Shown here: piece after piece, positions 36,816-46,657 of the stretch
Position numbering within the stretch: position 1 is the stretch's first letter
How the letters are laid out: every line of letters starts with the position of its first letter
DNA from: Solirubrobacter taibaiensis
GTDB taxonomy: Bacteria; Actinomycetota; Thermoleophilia; Solirubrobacterales; Solirubrobacteraceae
Assembly: GCA_027587225.1 (NCBI GenBank)
Contig: JAPDDQ010000016.1
Span: forward strand, 62,001 to 126,000
Length of the DNA stretch: 64,000 nucleotides
Reading direction: 5' to 3'
Notes under the pieces: model-generated
Seen by the model: only the letters and a program-made list of their open reading frames with translations
Told to the model about the DNA's origin: nothing
Databases searched by the model: none
Position numbers and translations under genes: made by a program

Positions 36816-38276
36816 ATGAGCGAGCAGCCGCCACTGATCCTGGTCTCCAACCGTGGCCCGGTCACCTACCAGGAGGACGGCTCGGTCAAGCGTGGCACGG
36901 GTGGCCTCGTGACCGCCCTGACGGGCCTCGCTTCCCACCGCGACGCGATCTGGATCGCGTCCGCGATGACCGACGAGGACGTCGAGGTCGCGCGCGAGCA
37001 CGACGGCAAGCCCTTTGAGGTGGAGGCGCCGGAGGGCGGATCGTTCCGGATCCGCTTCGTCGAGAGCGACGCCGAGGCCTACGACCGCTTCTACAACATC
37101 ATCGCCAACCCGATGCTCTGGTTCATCCAGCACTACCTCTGGGACCTGAGCAACGCGCCGGACATCCGCCGGCACGAGGTGGAAGCCTTCGACCAGGGCT
37201 ACCAGACGGTCAACCGGGACCTCGCCGATGCCGTGATCGACGAGATCGAGGGCCAGGAAGAGCCCGTCGTGATGGTCCACGACTACCACCTGTACACGCT
37301 GCCCGCGATGATCCGCGAGGCGCGCCCGGACGTCTTCCTGCACCACTTCGTCCACATCCCGTGGACCCAGCCGGACGCCTGGCGGGTGCTCCCGAACGCG
37401 ATCCGCGAGCAGATCTACAACGGCGTCCTGGCGAACGACATCGTCGGGTTCCACACCAAGTCCTACCAGCGCAACTTCCTGCAGTGCTGCCGGGATCTGA
37501 TGGACCTCGAGGTGAACTTCGAGGACGGCATCGTCGTGTGCGACGGGCGCGAGGTGTGGGTGCGGTCCTACCCGCTGCCGATCGACTACGAGGCCACGCG
37601 CGGCGTCGCCCGGCGGCCGCGGGTGCGCGAGTTCGAGGAGCGCGTGTTGGCGCGACGGCGCGAGTACGCGATCCTGCGCGTGGACCGGGCCGACCTCTCG
37701 AAGAACGTCCTGCGCGGGTTCACCGCCTTCGACATCTTCCTCGAGCAGCACCCGGAGTTCGCCGAGCGGATCACGTTCACGGCCCAGCTCATGCCTTCGC
37801 GGACCGACGTCCCCGAGTACGCGGAGTACCTGGAGAAGATCGAAGCCCTCGTCGCGGTCGTCAACCACCGCCACGGCACGCCCGACTGGATGCCGATCGA
37901 CCTCAAGCTGCGCGACGACCTGGACGAGGCCGTCGCCTCCTACAAGCACTACGACGTGATGATGGTCAACGCGATGTTCGACGGCATGAACCTCGTCGCC
38001 AAGGAAGGGCCCTTGGTCAACGAGCGCCACGGCGTGTCGATCCTGAGCGAGAACACGGGCGCCCACGAGGAGCTCGGCGAGTTCGCCCTCTCCGTGAACC
38101 CATTCGACGTCCAAGAGCTCGCCGACGCGCTGTACTCGGCGCTGATGATGTCCCCCGAGGCGCGCGAACGCCGCGCGAACGGGCTGAAGGAGATCGTCAC
38201 CTCGCGTGATCCGGGCGACTGGATCGACGAGCAGATCGCCGACATCCGCGCGAAGCACTCGCACACCCCGAGCTAA
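36816..38276 (+). CDS. otsA: GT20 trehalose-6-phosphate synthase-like glycosyltransferase
   Basis: The protein has 486 residues from the ATG at 36816. The GT20 motifs are SNRGPV, VMVHDYHLYTLPAMIR, HIPWTQPDAWRVLP, VDRADLSKNVLRGF (sugar-nucleotide loop), NAMFDGMNLVAKEGPLVNE and LSENTGAHEEL. It transfers glucose to glucose-6-phosphate or a related acceptor. Two blocks differ from E. coli OtsA (WTQPDAW and ENTGAHEEL), so the acceptor could differ, for example glycerol-3-phosphate. No phosphatase gene is adjacent. It overlaps the convergent gene by 4 nt. Confidence 0.88.
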   Translation: MSEQPPLILVSNRGPVTYQEDGSVKRGTGGLVTALTGLASHRDAIWIASAMTDEDVEVAREHDGKPFEVEAPEGGSFRIRFVESDAEAYDRFYNIIANPMLWFIQHYLWDLSNAPDIRRHEVEAFDQGYQTVNRDLADAVIDEIEGQEEPVVMVHDYHLYTLPAMIREARPDVFLHHFVHIPWTQPDAWRVLPNAIREQIYNGVLANDIVGFHTKSYQRNFLQCCRDLMDLEVNFEDGIVVCDGREVWVRSYPLPIDYEATRGVARRPRVREFEERVLARRREYAILRVDRADLSKNVLRGFTAFDIFLEQHPEFAERITFTAQLMPSRTDVPEYAEYLEKIEALVAVVNHRHGTPDWMPIDLKLRDDLDEAVASYKHYDVMMVNAMFDGMNLVAKEGPLVNERHGVSILSENTGAHEELGEFALSVNPFDVQELADALYSALMMSPEARERRANGLKEIVTSRDPGDWIDEQIADIRAKHSHTPS

Positions 38277-38710
38277 CCCTCGAAGCCGAACTCACCCCGC
38301 GGCTGCGGCGCCGGAGCGCTTCGTCTGGGAGCGACGCGAACCGGCGGCACCGTAGGCGCGGGCGTCGCCGCCGCGGTCGGCGCCGCGGGGGTTGTCCGCC
38401 TCCCCCGCGCCGTCTCGGCGCGTTTCTCCCGGCCGCTCTGCTTCCCGCCGCGGCGAACCCGGCGGGGCGCGCGCGGCTTCACGCGCTGCTCCTTCTCGCT
38501 CTCCTCACTCTTCTTGGGCGGCGTCGGCGTCGGAGCCGACAGCGTCGGAATCGGCTCCTGCGCGAGCAACGGACGCGGCTCGTCGCCGGGCAACACAGGC
38601 GGTGTCGTGGCCGAGAACGCCCACAGGACGCCGAACACGATCGCCGCCGTTCCCGCCGCCGCCAAGGCCAGATTGCCCCAACGGATGCGCCGGATCAGGT
38701 TCCGTCCCAT
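38273..38710 (-). CDS. Hypothetical membrane-anchored low-complexity protein
   Basis: The protein has 145 residues. It has a basic N terminus and one membrane helix (LALAAAGTAAIVFGVLWAFS). The rest is a disordered, highly basic and proline/alanine-rich tail (KPRAPRRVRRGGKQSGREKR). No catalytic motif is present. It is divergent from rpsF and convergent with the GT20 gene. It may bind wall or nucleic acid through its charged tail, but no function can be assigned. Confidence 0.65.
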   Translation of the reverse strand: MGRNLIRRIRWGNLALAAAGTAAIVFGVLWAFSATTPPVLPGDEPRPLLAQEPIPTLSAPTPTPPKKSEESEKEQRVKPRAPRRVRRGGKQSGREKRAETARGRRTTPAAPTAAATPAPTVPPVRVAPRRSAPAPQPRGEFGFEG

Positions 38711-38771
38711 GCATCTCGTAGGGTTCCGGCGAGGAACCTTCGCCCCACGTTGCTACCATCCGCGGCCGAAT

Positions 38772-39149
38772 ATGGCGAGCGGACAGCACATCTACGACCT
38801 CACGCTTCTGTTGGACCCGGCCGTCGAGGCCGAGCGTCGCGAGCAGATCGTGGCCGACGTCGCAGACCTCATCGACCGCACCGGCGAGTTCATCGGGCGG
38901 CACGACTGGGGCAGCCGTCAGACCGCCTACGAGGTGCGCAAGAAGACTGAGGCTGACTACCACCTGATCCAGTTCAGGGGGCAGAACGAGCTGCTACAGC
39001 AGCTCGACCACAACCTCAAGATCACGGACGGCGTCCTGCGCCACCGGATCATCAAGCTGCGGCCGGGCACGCCCGACCCGCCGGACCTCCGCCCGTCGGC
39101 TCAGCCGGCGGTCGAAGCAGCCGCCGAAGCTGAGCCCGCCGAGGCTTAG
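38772..39149 (+). CDS. rpsF: 30S ribosomal protein S6
   Basis: The protein has 125 residues from the ATG at 38772. HIYDLTLLLDPAVEAERREQ and WGSRQTAYEVRKKTEADYHL are typical S6 segments. The C-terminal tail is alanine- and glutamate-rich (VEAAAEAEPAEA), a common S6 extension. S6 pairs with S18 on the small subunit. The gene is followed by a strong terminator rather than by ssb on the same strand, which breaks the usual rpsF-ssb-rpsR operon. Confidence 0.96.
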   Translation: MASGQHIYDLTLLLDPAVEAERREQIVADVADLIDRTGEFIGRHDWGSRQTAYEVRKKTEADYHLIQFRGQNELLQQLDHNLKITDGVLRHRIIKLRPGTPDPPDLRPSAQPAVEAAAEAEPAEA

Positions 39150-39161
39150 CCAGAGCTTGAG

Positions 39162-39190
39162 GGGCCGCCGAGAGGCGGCCCTTGTTGTTT
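39162..39190 (+). terminator. Rho-independent terminator after rpsF
   Basis: GGGCCGCC, loop GAGA, GGCGGCCC, then TTGTTGTTT. The 8-bp GC stem and T-rich tail lie 12 nt after the rpsF stop. Confidence 0.9.
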
Positions 39191-39237
39191 AAACGGCGCC
39201 GGCGCGCCCGGGCGCGGGCCAGAGCGCTTGTTCGGCC

Positions 39238-39284
39238 GGGTGATGTACAAGCGTCACCCCCGAGGTGACGGTTGTACATCACCC
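39238..39284. repeat. Long hairpin with GATGTACAA/TTGTACATC arms
   Basis: Left arm 39238-39258 and right arm 39264-39284 pair at 20 of 21 positions around the 5-nt loop CCCGA. The outer 13 nt on each side are perfect. A similar outline (ATGTAC and GTACAT spaced by about the same distance) is found at 51185-51229. No T-run follows, so it does not look like a simple terminator. Confidence 0.75.
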
Positions 39285-39317
39285 CCTTCAGACGAGCGCC
39301 AACGCGCCACCCGGGCG

Positions 39318-39370
39318 CGCGAGTGGTGAGTTTGTCGGCCTGAGCCCGACAAACTCGCACCTCGCGTGGC
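39318..39370. repeat. Dispersed 53-nt palindromic repeat, copy 2 (inverted relative to copy 1)
   Basis: The reverse complement aligns to 17762-17814 with 46 of 53 identities. Its arms include GAGTTTGTCGG and CCGACAAACTC around the loop CCTGAGC. One arm has degenerated (GAGTGGTGAG against CTCGCACCTC). It sits within the palindrome island between rpsF and ssb. Confidence 0.75.
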
Positions 39371-39380
39371 AAGGACCGTC

Positions 39381-39418
39381 CCTCGGCGTGAAAAGACGTG
39401 AACGCCGAGGCGTTCACG
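39381..39418. repeat. Two mutually exclusive 9-bp hairpins
   Basis: CCTCGGCGT (39381-39389) can pair perfectly with ACGCCGAGG (39402-39410). Alternatively CGTGAACGC (39397-39405) can pair perfectly with GCGTTCACG (39410-39418). The two stems share bases, so only one can form at a time, like a switch. Confidence 0.6.
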
Positions 39419-39447
39419 CAGTGCGGGGCACCCGCCTCACCCGCCCA

Positions 39448-39550
39448 GAGCACACCCGCGCCCGACGGGTCAAGAAACCCGTGACCACCGCCCAACTCAC
39501 CCCGCGACCGCGGGCACGGGTTTCTTGACGCGGCGCCCGCGGGTGTGCTC
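39448..39550. repeat. 36-nt inverted repeat with 31-nt spacer next to ssb
   Basis: The left arm 39448-39483 and right arm 39515-39550 are complementary at 32 of 36 positions. The outer 13 nt (GAGCACACCCGCG) and inner 15 nt (GTCAAGAAACCCGTG) are perfect, and the four mismatches lie in between. The spacer is 39484-39514. The element abuts the ssb terminator. It could be a miniature mobile element, an inversion site or a structured RNA. Confidence 0.75.
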
Positions 39551-39552
39551 GC

Positions 39553-39589
39553 CGTTAAACGACGCGGGCCGCCCCAAAGGACGGCCCGC
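39553..39589 (-). terminator. Probable terminator of ssb
   Basis: On the minus strand GCGGGCCG and CGGCCCGC form an 8-bp stem (39564-39571 with 39582-39589) around a 10-nt loop, followed by GTCGTTTAACGG. It lies 22 nt after the ssb stop. Confidence 0.75.
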
Positions 39590-39611
39590 GCTGAGCTCTA
39601 TTTCGCCAGGC

Positions 39612-40115
39612 CTAGAACGGGATGTCGTCGTCCGCCGGAGCGGAGCTGCGGCCGCCGCCGACCGGCTGCGCGGACTGGAAGTCCGACACGTCGGCGGGGA
39701 CGTCGGAGTGCGGGGTGAAGCCGTTGCCGGCACCCGCGCCTGCGCCGCCGCCGTTGTAACCGCCGCCGCCGGCGCCTTCTTCACGGCCGCCGAGGAACTG
39801 GACGGCGTCGGCGACGATCTCGATCGCCTCGCGCTTGTTGCCGCTCTGATCCTGCCACTCGCGCCACTCGAGGCGACCGTCGATGCAGACCGGGCGACCC
39901 TTCGCGAGGAAGCGCGAGCAGTTCTCGCCCTGGGCGCCCCAGACGGTGACGCTGAAGTAGTTGGGCTTGTCGACCCACTCGCCGTTTTCCTTGCGGCGGG
40001 AGTTGGACGCGATCCGCAGGCTGCACACCGACATGCCGGACGGCAGCGAACGGAGCTCCGGGTCGCGCGTGAGGTTCCCGGTGAGAACCACGCGATTGAT
40101 GTTGGTTGCCGCCAT
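39612..40115 (-). CDS. ssb: Single-stranded DNA-binding protein
   Basis: The protein has 167 residues. The N-terminal OB fold begins NINRVVLTGNLTRDPELRSL and contains FSVTVWGAQGENCSRFLAKG. A glycine-rich linker leads to the acidic C-terminal tip DDDIPF, which recruits replication and repair proteins. It coats single-stranded DNA. It is encoded opposite to rpsF and rpsR, between which it normally lies on the same strand. A palindrome cluster flanks its 3' side. Confidence 0.97.
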   Translation of the reverse strand: MAATNINRVVLTGNLTRDPELRSLPSGMSVCSLRIASNSRRKENGEWVDKPNYFSVTVWGAQGENCSRFLAKGRPVCIDGRLEWREWQDQSGNKREAIEIVADAVQFLGGREEGAGGGGYNGGGAGAGAGNGFTPHSDVPADVSDFQSAQPVGGGRSSAPADDDIPF

Positions 40116-40360
40116 GAGGGCTGGCGCTCCTTTCGGACTTTCGTAGTCTTAGAGGGCGAGTCTACGTCCGGTATCGGAGGGACCGGCCTTAACAGCCGCT
40201 TTCTCCGCACAATTGATGCAGTCTCGTTACACGTCGTGGCGGACGGAAAGCAAATGGGTCGGTTCGCTACCCTGTTCGGTCCAGCGCCTGCATGGCGTAC
40301 TGGCCTCGCGTGCGCGAGGCGCGCATTCCGCGAGACAGCTCTTAGAGAGGTTTTTCAACA
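40116..40360. other. Divergent intergenic region between ssb and rpsR
   Basis: The 245 bp between the two divergent starts hold no convincing ORF. They must contain the promoters for ssb (minus) and for rpsR-rplI (plus). AGAGAGG 10 nt before the rpsR GTG is its ribosome binding site. I cannot place the -35/-10 boxes with confidence. Confidence 0.5.
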
Positions 40361-40687
40361 GTGGCGAAGCAGCGCAGCCGGCCGACGCGCCGGAGGGATC
40401 GTAAAACCGGCGGGGGCGGCGGACGCCGCAAGTCCTGCCAGTACTGCCGCGACAAGGTCGAGTTCGTCGACTACAAGGACATCAACGCGCTCAAGAAGTT
40501 CGTGAGCGACCGCGGCAAGATCCGTTCGCGCCGCATCACCGGCGCGTGCCGCCGGCACCAGAACCAGGTCGCCCGCGCCGTCAAGCGCGCCCGCGAGCTG
40601 GCGCTCCTGCCGTACGTCGGCGAGGGCAGCGGTCCGGACGAGGGCGAGCGCGGCGGCCGTGGTGGCCGTGGCGGGCGCGACCGGTAG
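40361..40687 (+). CDS. rpsR: 30S ribosomal protein S18 (Cys-containing form)
   Basis: The protein has 108 residues with a GTG start. KSCQYCRDK and [21 protein letters not shown] form the S18 core. The CxxC plus C-x-x-H pattern marks the zinc-binding C+ form. The C terminus is extended by a Gly/Arg-rich tail ([14 protein letters not shown]). It binds the 30S platform with S6. rplI follows after 12 nt in the same operon. Confidence 0.97.
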   Translation: MAKQRSRPTRRRDRKTGGGGGRRKSCQYCRDKVEFVDYKDINALKKFVSDRGKIRSRRITGACRRHQNQVARAVKRARELALLPYVGEGSGPDEGERGGRGGRGGRDR

Positions 40688-40699
40688 GTAGCGGGCACC

Positions 40700-41152
40700 A
40701 TGCCTCAGGCCATCCTTCTGCAGGACCACGAGACGCTCGGCGAGCGGGGCGCCGTCATCGACGTCTCCAAGGGCTACCTGCGCAACTACCTGATCCCGCG
40801 CAAGCTGGCGCAGCCGGCGACCAAGGGCGCCATCGCCGCGGCCGAGAAGCGCAAGGAGTCGGTCGAGAAGGCCGCCGCCACGGCGCTGGCCTCCGCGCAG
40901 GAGACCTCGGCGCTGCTCAGCCGCACGGTCCTGACGATCCCGCACCAGGCGGGCGACGACGGCCGTCTGTTCGGCTCGGTCACGACGCAGGACATCGTCG
41001 ACGCGATCCAGGAAGCGCGCGGCATCGCGATCGACCGCCGCAACGTCCACCTCGAGGAGCCGATCCGCACCGTCGGGACGCGCATGATCGAGGTCGAGAT
41101 CGAGGACGGCGTCACCGCGACGATCAAGACCATGGTGGTCGAGCAGAAGTAG
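40700..41152 (+). CDS. rplI: 50S ribosomal protein L9
   Basis: This is a 150-residue L9. QAILLQDHETLGERGAVIDV and GYLRNYLIPRKLAQPAT are the N-terminal rRNA-binding domain. A long helix (AAAEKRKESVEKAAATAL) links to the C-terminal domain with HVHLE-like NVHLEEPIRTVG. It stays on the large subunit near L1. It ends with a terminator 25 nt downstream. Confidence 0.97.
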   Translation: MPQAILLQDHETLGERGAVIDVSKGYLRNYLIPRKLAQPATKGAIAAAEKRKESVEKAAATALASAQETSALLSRTVLTIPHQAGDDGRLFGSVTTQDIVDAIQEARGIAIDRRNVHLEEPIRTVGTRMIEVEIEDGVTATIKTMVVEQK

Positions 41153-41176
41153 CTCGGGTCCACCCGAAGTCCTTTG

Positions 41177-41207
41177 AAGCGCCGGCCTTGTCCGGCGCTT
41201 CGTCGTT
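41177..41207 (+). terminator. Rho-independent terminator after rplI
   Basis: AAGCGCCGG, loop CCTTGT, CCGGCGCTT, then CGTCGTT. A 9-bp perfect stem separates rplI from dnaB, so dnaB needs its own promoter. Confidence 0.85.
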
Positions 41208-41226
41208 AACGCCGCTATCACCGGGA

Positions 41227-41240
41227 AGAACGTACGTTCG
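41227..41240. promoter_or_regulatory. LexA-type SOS box upstream of dnaB
   Basis: The sequence AGAACGTACGTTCG contains a perfect 12-bp palindrome GAACGTACGTTC. It fits the Gram-positive and actinobacterial LexA consensus CGAAC-N4-GTTCG except at the first base. It lies 24 bp before the dnaB ATG and after the rplI terminator, where it could overlap the dnaB promoter. LexA control of dnaB is an inference. Confidence 0.55.
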
Positions 41241-41264
41241 CGTCCGAGGCCGCGGCTAGGCTCG

Positions 41265-42665
41265 ATGGCTCGCATGAGCGCGCCCACGCACAACGGCTTC
41301 AACGGCGGCAACGGCGGCGGCCAGGCCCCCATCGCCCCGCCCCAGAACCTGGAGGCGGAGCAGTCCGTCCTCGGCGCGGTGCTGCTGTCGGACACGACGC
41401 TGCCGGGCCTCATCATCGACGAGCGGCTCACGCCGCGTGACTTCTACCGCTCCAGCCACGGCCGCATCTACCAGGCCATGCTGGACCTGAACACGATGGG
41501 CGAGCCGATCGACGCGCTCACCATCGTCGAGCACCTCAAGCAGGCCGGTGACCTGGAGTCCGTGGGCGGCGCGGCCGCGATCGAGGTGCTGACGGGCTCG
41601 GTCCCGGCCATCGGCAACGTCCGCCAGTACGCGCGGATCGTGCGCGAGAACGCGATGCTGCGGCGGCTCCTGCACGCGTCGTACGAGATCCAGGAGCGCG
41701 TGCACGGGCACGAGGCGCTGCCGCGCGAGCTCGTGGACCAGGCGGAGCGACTCATCCTCGAGGTGGCCCACGAGGACGCCCGCAAGGACTTCAAGGACAT
41801 CGAGTCCGTGCTGGACGAGGAGCTCGACAAGCTCCAGAAGCTCTCGCTCGAGGGCACGCCGGTCACGGGCACGCCGTCCGGCTTCGAGGACCTGGACGCG
41901 ATCACCGGCGGCTTCCAGCCCGGCAACCTCATCATCCTCGCCGCCCGTCCGTCGATGGGCAAGTCGGCGCTGATGGCCAACTTCTGCGAGAACGCGGCGC
42001 TCACGTCCAACAAGGCCGTGGCGCTGTTCTCGCTCGAGATGTCCGAGGGCGAGCTCGCGCAGCGCTTCATCGCGTCGCAGGCGTCGATCAAGGGCGACGA
42101 TCTGCGCAAGGGCCGCGTGCCGCAGGCCCGCTGGGCGAAGATCCTCGGCGCCTCCGCCCGCCTCTCGGAATCCAAGCTCTTCATCGACGACTCCTCGGAG
42201 CTGTCGGTGCTCGACGTGCGCGCCAAGGCCCGCCGGCTGCTGCAACAGAATCCGGACGGCCTCGGCCTGATCGTCATCGACTACCTGCAGCTCATGTCCG
42301 CGGGCGGCGGCGGGCCGGATAGCCGCGTGGAGCAGATCGGCATCATCTCGCGAGGCCTGAAGACGCTCGCGCGTGAGCTCGAGGTGCCCGTGATCGCGCT
42401 CTCCCAGCTCAACCGCGGTGTCGAGCAGCGCAAACCGCCGACCCCGATGCTGTCCGACCTGCGTGAGTCCGGCGCCATCGAGCAGGACGCCGACCTGGTG
42501 ATGTTCATCTACCGCGAGGACTACTACGACAAGGAGTCCGAGCGCGAGGGCATCGCCGACCTGATCATCGCCAAGCACCGCAACGGCGGCCTGGGCACGG
42601 TCGAGCTCACGTTCCAGCGCGACTTCCCGCGCTTCATGTCCTACGCCGGGGACGATCGGTACTGA
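41265..42665 (+). CDS. dnaB: Replicative DNA helicase DnaB
   Basis: The protein has 466 residues; an alternative ATG lies 9 nt downstream. The N-terminal domain starts PPQNLEAEQSVLGAVLLSD. The RecA-type core has Walker A AARPSMGKSALM (about residues 227-238), Walker B LGLIVIDYLQLMS and the arginine-finger region LSDLRESGAIEQDADLVMFI. No intein is present. It unwinds DNA at the replication fork as a hexamer. The stop overlaps the next gene by 1 nt (TGATG), which couples it to the loader-like ATPase. Confidence 0.97.
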   Translation: MARMSAPTHNGFNGGNGGGQAPIAPPQNLEAEQSVLGAVLLSDTTLPGLIIDERLTPRDFYRSSHGRIYQAMLDLNTMGEPIDALTIVEHLKQAGDLESVGGAAAIEVLTGSVPAIGNVRQYARIVRENAMLRRLLHASYEIQERVHGHEALPRELVDQAERLILEVAHEDARKDFKDIESVLDEELDKLQKLSLEGTPVTGTPSGFEDLDAITGGFQPGNLIILAARPSMGKSALMANFCENAALTSNKAVALFSLEMSEGELAQRFIASQASIKGDDLRKGRVPQARWAKILGASARLSESKLFIDDSSELSVLDVRAKARRLLQQNPDGLGLIVIDYLQLMSAGGGGPDSRVEQIGIISRGLKTLARELEVPVIALSQLNRGVEQRKPPTPMLSDLRESGAIEQDADLVMFIYREDYYDKESEREGIADLIIAKHRNGGLGTVELTFQRDFPRFMSYAGDDRY

Positions 42666-43465
42666 TGGACTGCCCCCACTGCGACGGGTCGGGCTTCGTG
42701 TTCGACGAGGAAAAGCGCAAGTCGTACCCCTGCAAGTGCCGTCCGGCGCGCCTGGCCCGCAAGCGCGCGGCCGCCGTCGCGGGGCGGATCCCGAAGACGT
42801 ACCGCGGCGTGTCCTTCGACCGCGAGCCGTTGCCGTCGATCGAGCGGTCGCATCCGCACGTGGTGCGCGAGGTGCGCCGCTACTGCGGCTCGATCGCCGA
42901 GCAGCTCGACCAGGGCCGCGGGCTGTGGTTCACGGGCCCGCCCGGCACCGGCAAGACGACGCTGGCGATGCTCATCTCCCGCCACGCGATGGAGGCCGAC
43001 CGCACGTGCGCGATCTACTCGCTGCCGCGCCTGCTGGCGATGCTGCGCGAGACGTTCCGCGACGACTCCCCGCACAGCCTGAGCCAGCTCGTGGACATGC
43101 TGTGCTCGGTCGACCTGCTGCACATCGACGACGTCGGCGCCGAGCAGACCACGCCGTGGGTGCTCGAACAGCTCTACACGGTCGTCAACACGCGCTACGA
43201 GGACCAGCGCGCCATCGTCGTCACCACGAACCTGATCGGCACGGGCGAGTCGGGCGGCGACGACGAGTTGCGCGCCCAGATCGGCGACCGCACGGTGTCG
43301 CGCCTGTACGAGATGTGCGGCGACCCGTTCCCGATGTTCGGCTCGGACCGACGCCTGGAAAAGCAGTTCAACCTTCCCGAACCGGTGCAAGCCTCCTCCA
43401 CTCCGAATCCCTTCTACGACGGGGACATGGACGAGGATCGGCCTCGCTACGGGTGGGCGCCGTAG
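42665..43465 (+). CDS. DnaC/DnaI-like AAA+ ATPase, putative helicase loader
   Basis: The protein has 266 residues. The N terminus has a small zinc-ribbon-like cluster (CPHCDGSG, then CKC). The AAA+ part has Walker A FTGPPGTGKTTLAML (about residue 90), Walker B VDLLHIDDVGAE and sensor 1 VVTTNL. RLYEMCGDPFPMFGSDRR matches the DnaC family end. DnaC/DnaI proteins load DnaB onto DNA. Position directly after dnaB with a TGATG overlap supports this role. Many actinobacteria use DciA instead, so this gene is notable. Confidence 0.85.
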   Translation: MDCPHCDGSGFVFDEEKRKSYPCKCRPARLARKRAAAVAGRIPKTYRGVSFDREPLPSIERSHPHVVREVRRYCGSIAEQLDQGRGLWFTGPPGTGKTTLAMLISRHAMEADRTCAIYSLPRLLAMLRETFRDDSPHSLSQLVDMLCSVDLLHIDDVGAEQTTPWVLEQLYTVVNTRYEDQRAIVVTTNLIGTGESGGDDELRAQIGDRTVSRLYEMCGDPFPMFGSDRRLEKQFNLPEPVQASSTPNPFYDGDMDEDRPRYGWAP

Positions 43466-43470
43466 ACTGA

Positions 43471-45781
<2,311 letters not shown>

Positions 45782-45882
45782 ATAGGTGGGTAATGCGTAG
45801 ACATGGGTTTGATCCGAGGCCTTGTCCACGCCTCGCAGCATGTGGCCTGGTACGTGGACTATCAGTGCGGCGGCAGGCCGCG

Positions 45883-46653
45883 TCAGAGCGCACGCTGAAT
45901 CGCCTCTCTTAGCGCGGCGTGTGCTCGCAGGGTGACCGGTCCCGGCGCCGCGGCGAGCTGCAGGTCGTCGATCTTCGCCACCGGCTGCACCTCGCGCACC
46001 GAAGAGGCCAGGAACGCCTCTTCCGCGCCCTGCAACGTGTCCAGCGTCGTCGGCTCCTCTACGGCGCCGGCGTGCTCGATCAACAGCGTGCGGGTGATCG
46101 ACTCGAAGATCCGGTCCTCCAGCGGCGGCGTGCGCAGCACGCCCTCGCGGACCCAGAAGAAGCTGGATGTCGCGCCTTCCAGCACGCGCCCGTGCGGGGT
46201 GACGAGCAGGGCATCGTCGTAGCCCTGCTCCTGCGCGAGCCGGAGCGCGAGCATGTTGGCGGCGTAGGAGAGCGTCTTCAGGCCGTCGGTGACGCGGTTC
46301 GGGGCGAAGCGGACGGTGGCGAGGCGCGCGATCGCCGGACGGTGCGGGAGCGGTTCGATCAGGATGAGTCGTCGGCCACCGCGGGTGGCGTAGAAGCGCA
46401 GCACACCGTCGACCGGCCCGGCCGCGTCCAGCATGGCCTCGATCTCGCGTTTCAACGTCTCGTGGTCCACGGTGAGGCGCAGGCCCGCGCACGTGCGCGC
46501 GAAGCGCTCCAGGTGCGCGGCGAGCGCGCACGGTCGTCCTCCGTAGAGGCGCAGCGCATCGAAGCCGCCGTCTCCACGCAGCAGCCCCTCGTCGGTGACG
46601 GGAATCCGCGCCTGGTCGGCGGGCCCGATGGCGCCGTCGACGCTGGCGAGCAT
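45883..46653 (-). CDS. Class IV aminotransferase / aminodeoxychorismate lyase-like PLP enzyme
   Basis: The protein has 256 residues. The fold-type IV pattern is visible: ARIPVTDEGLLRGDGGFDAL, the PLP lysine in LKTLSYAANMLALRLAQEQG, GRVLEGATSSFFWV, and EEAFLASSVREVQPV. It could be a branched-chain aminotransferase, a D-amino acid aminotransferase or aminodeoxychorismate lyase; length and motif spacing fit the last best. It starts 5 nt after the ABC permease stop and may be in the same operon. Confidence 0.9.
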   Translation of the reverse strand: MLASVDGAIGPADQARIPVTDEGLLRGDGGFDALRLYGGRPCALAAHLERFARTCAGLRLTVDHETLKREIEAMLDAAGPVDGVLRFYATRGGRRLILIEPLPHRPAIARLATVRFAPNRVTDGLKTLSYAANMLALRLAQEQGYDDALLVTPHGRVLEGATSSFFWVREGVLRTPPLEDRIFESITRTLLIEHAGAVEEPTTLDTLQGAEEAFLASSVREVQPVAKIDDLQLAAAPGPVTLRAHAALREAIQRAL

Positions 46654-46657
46654 CCGA

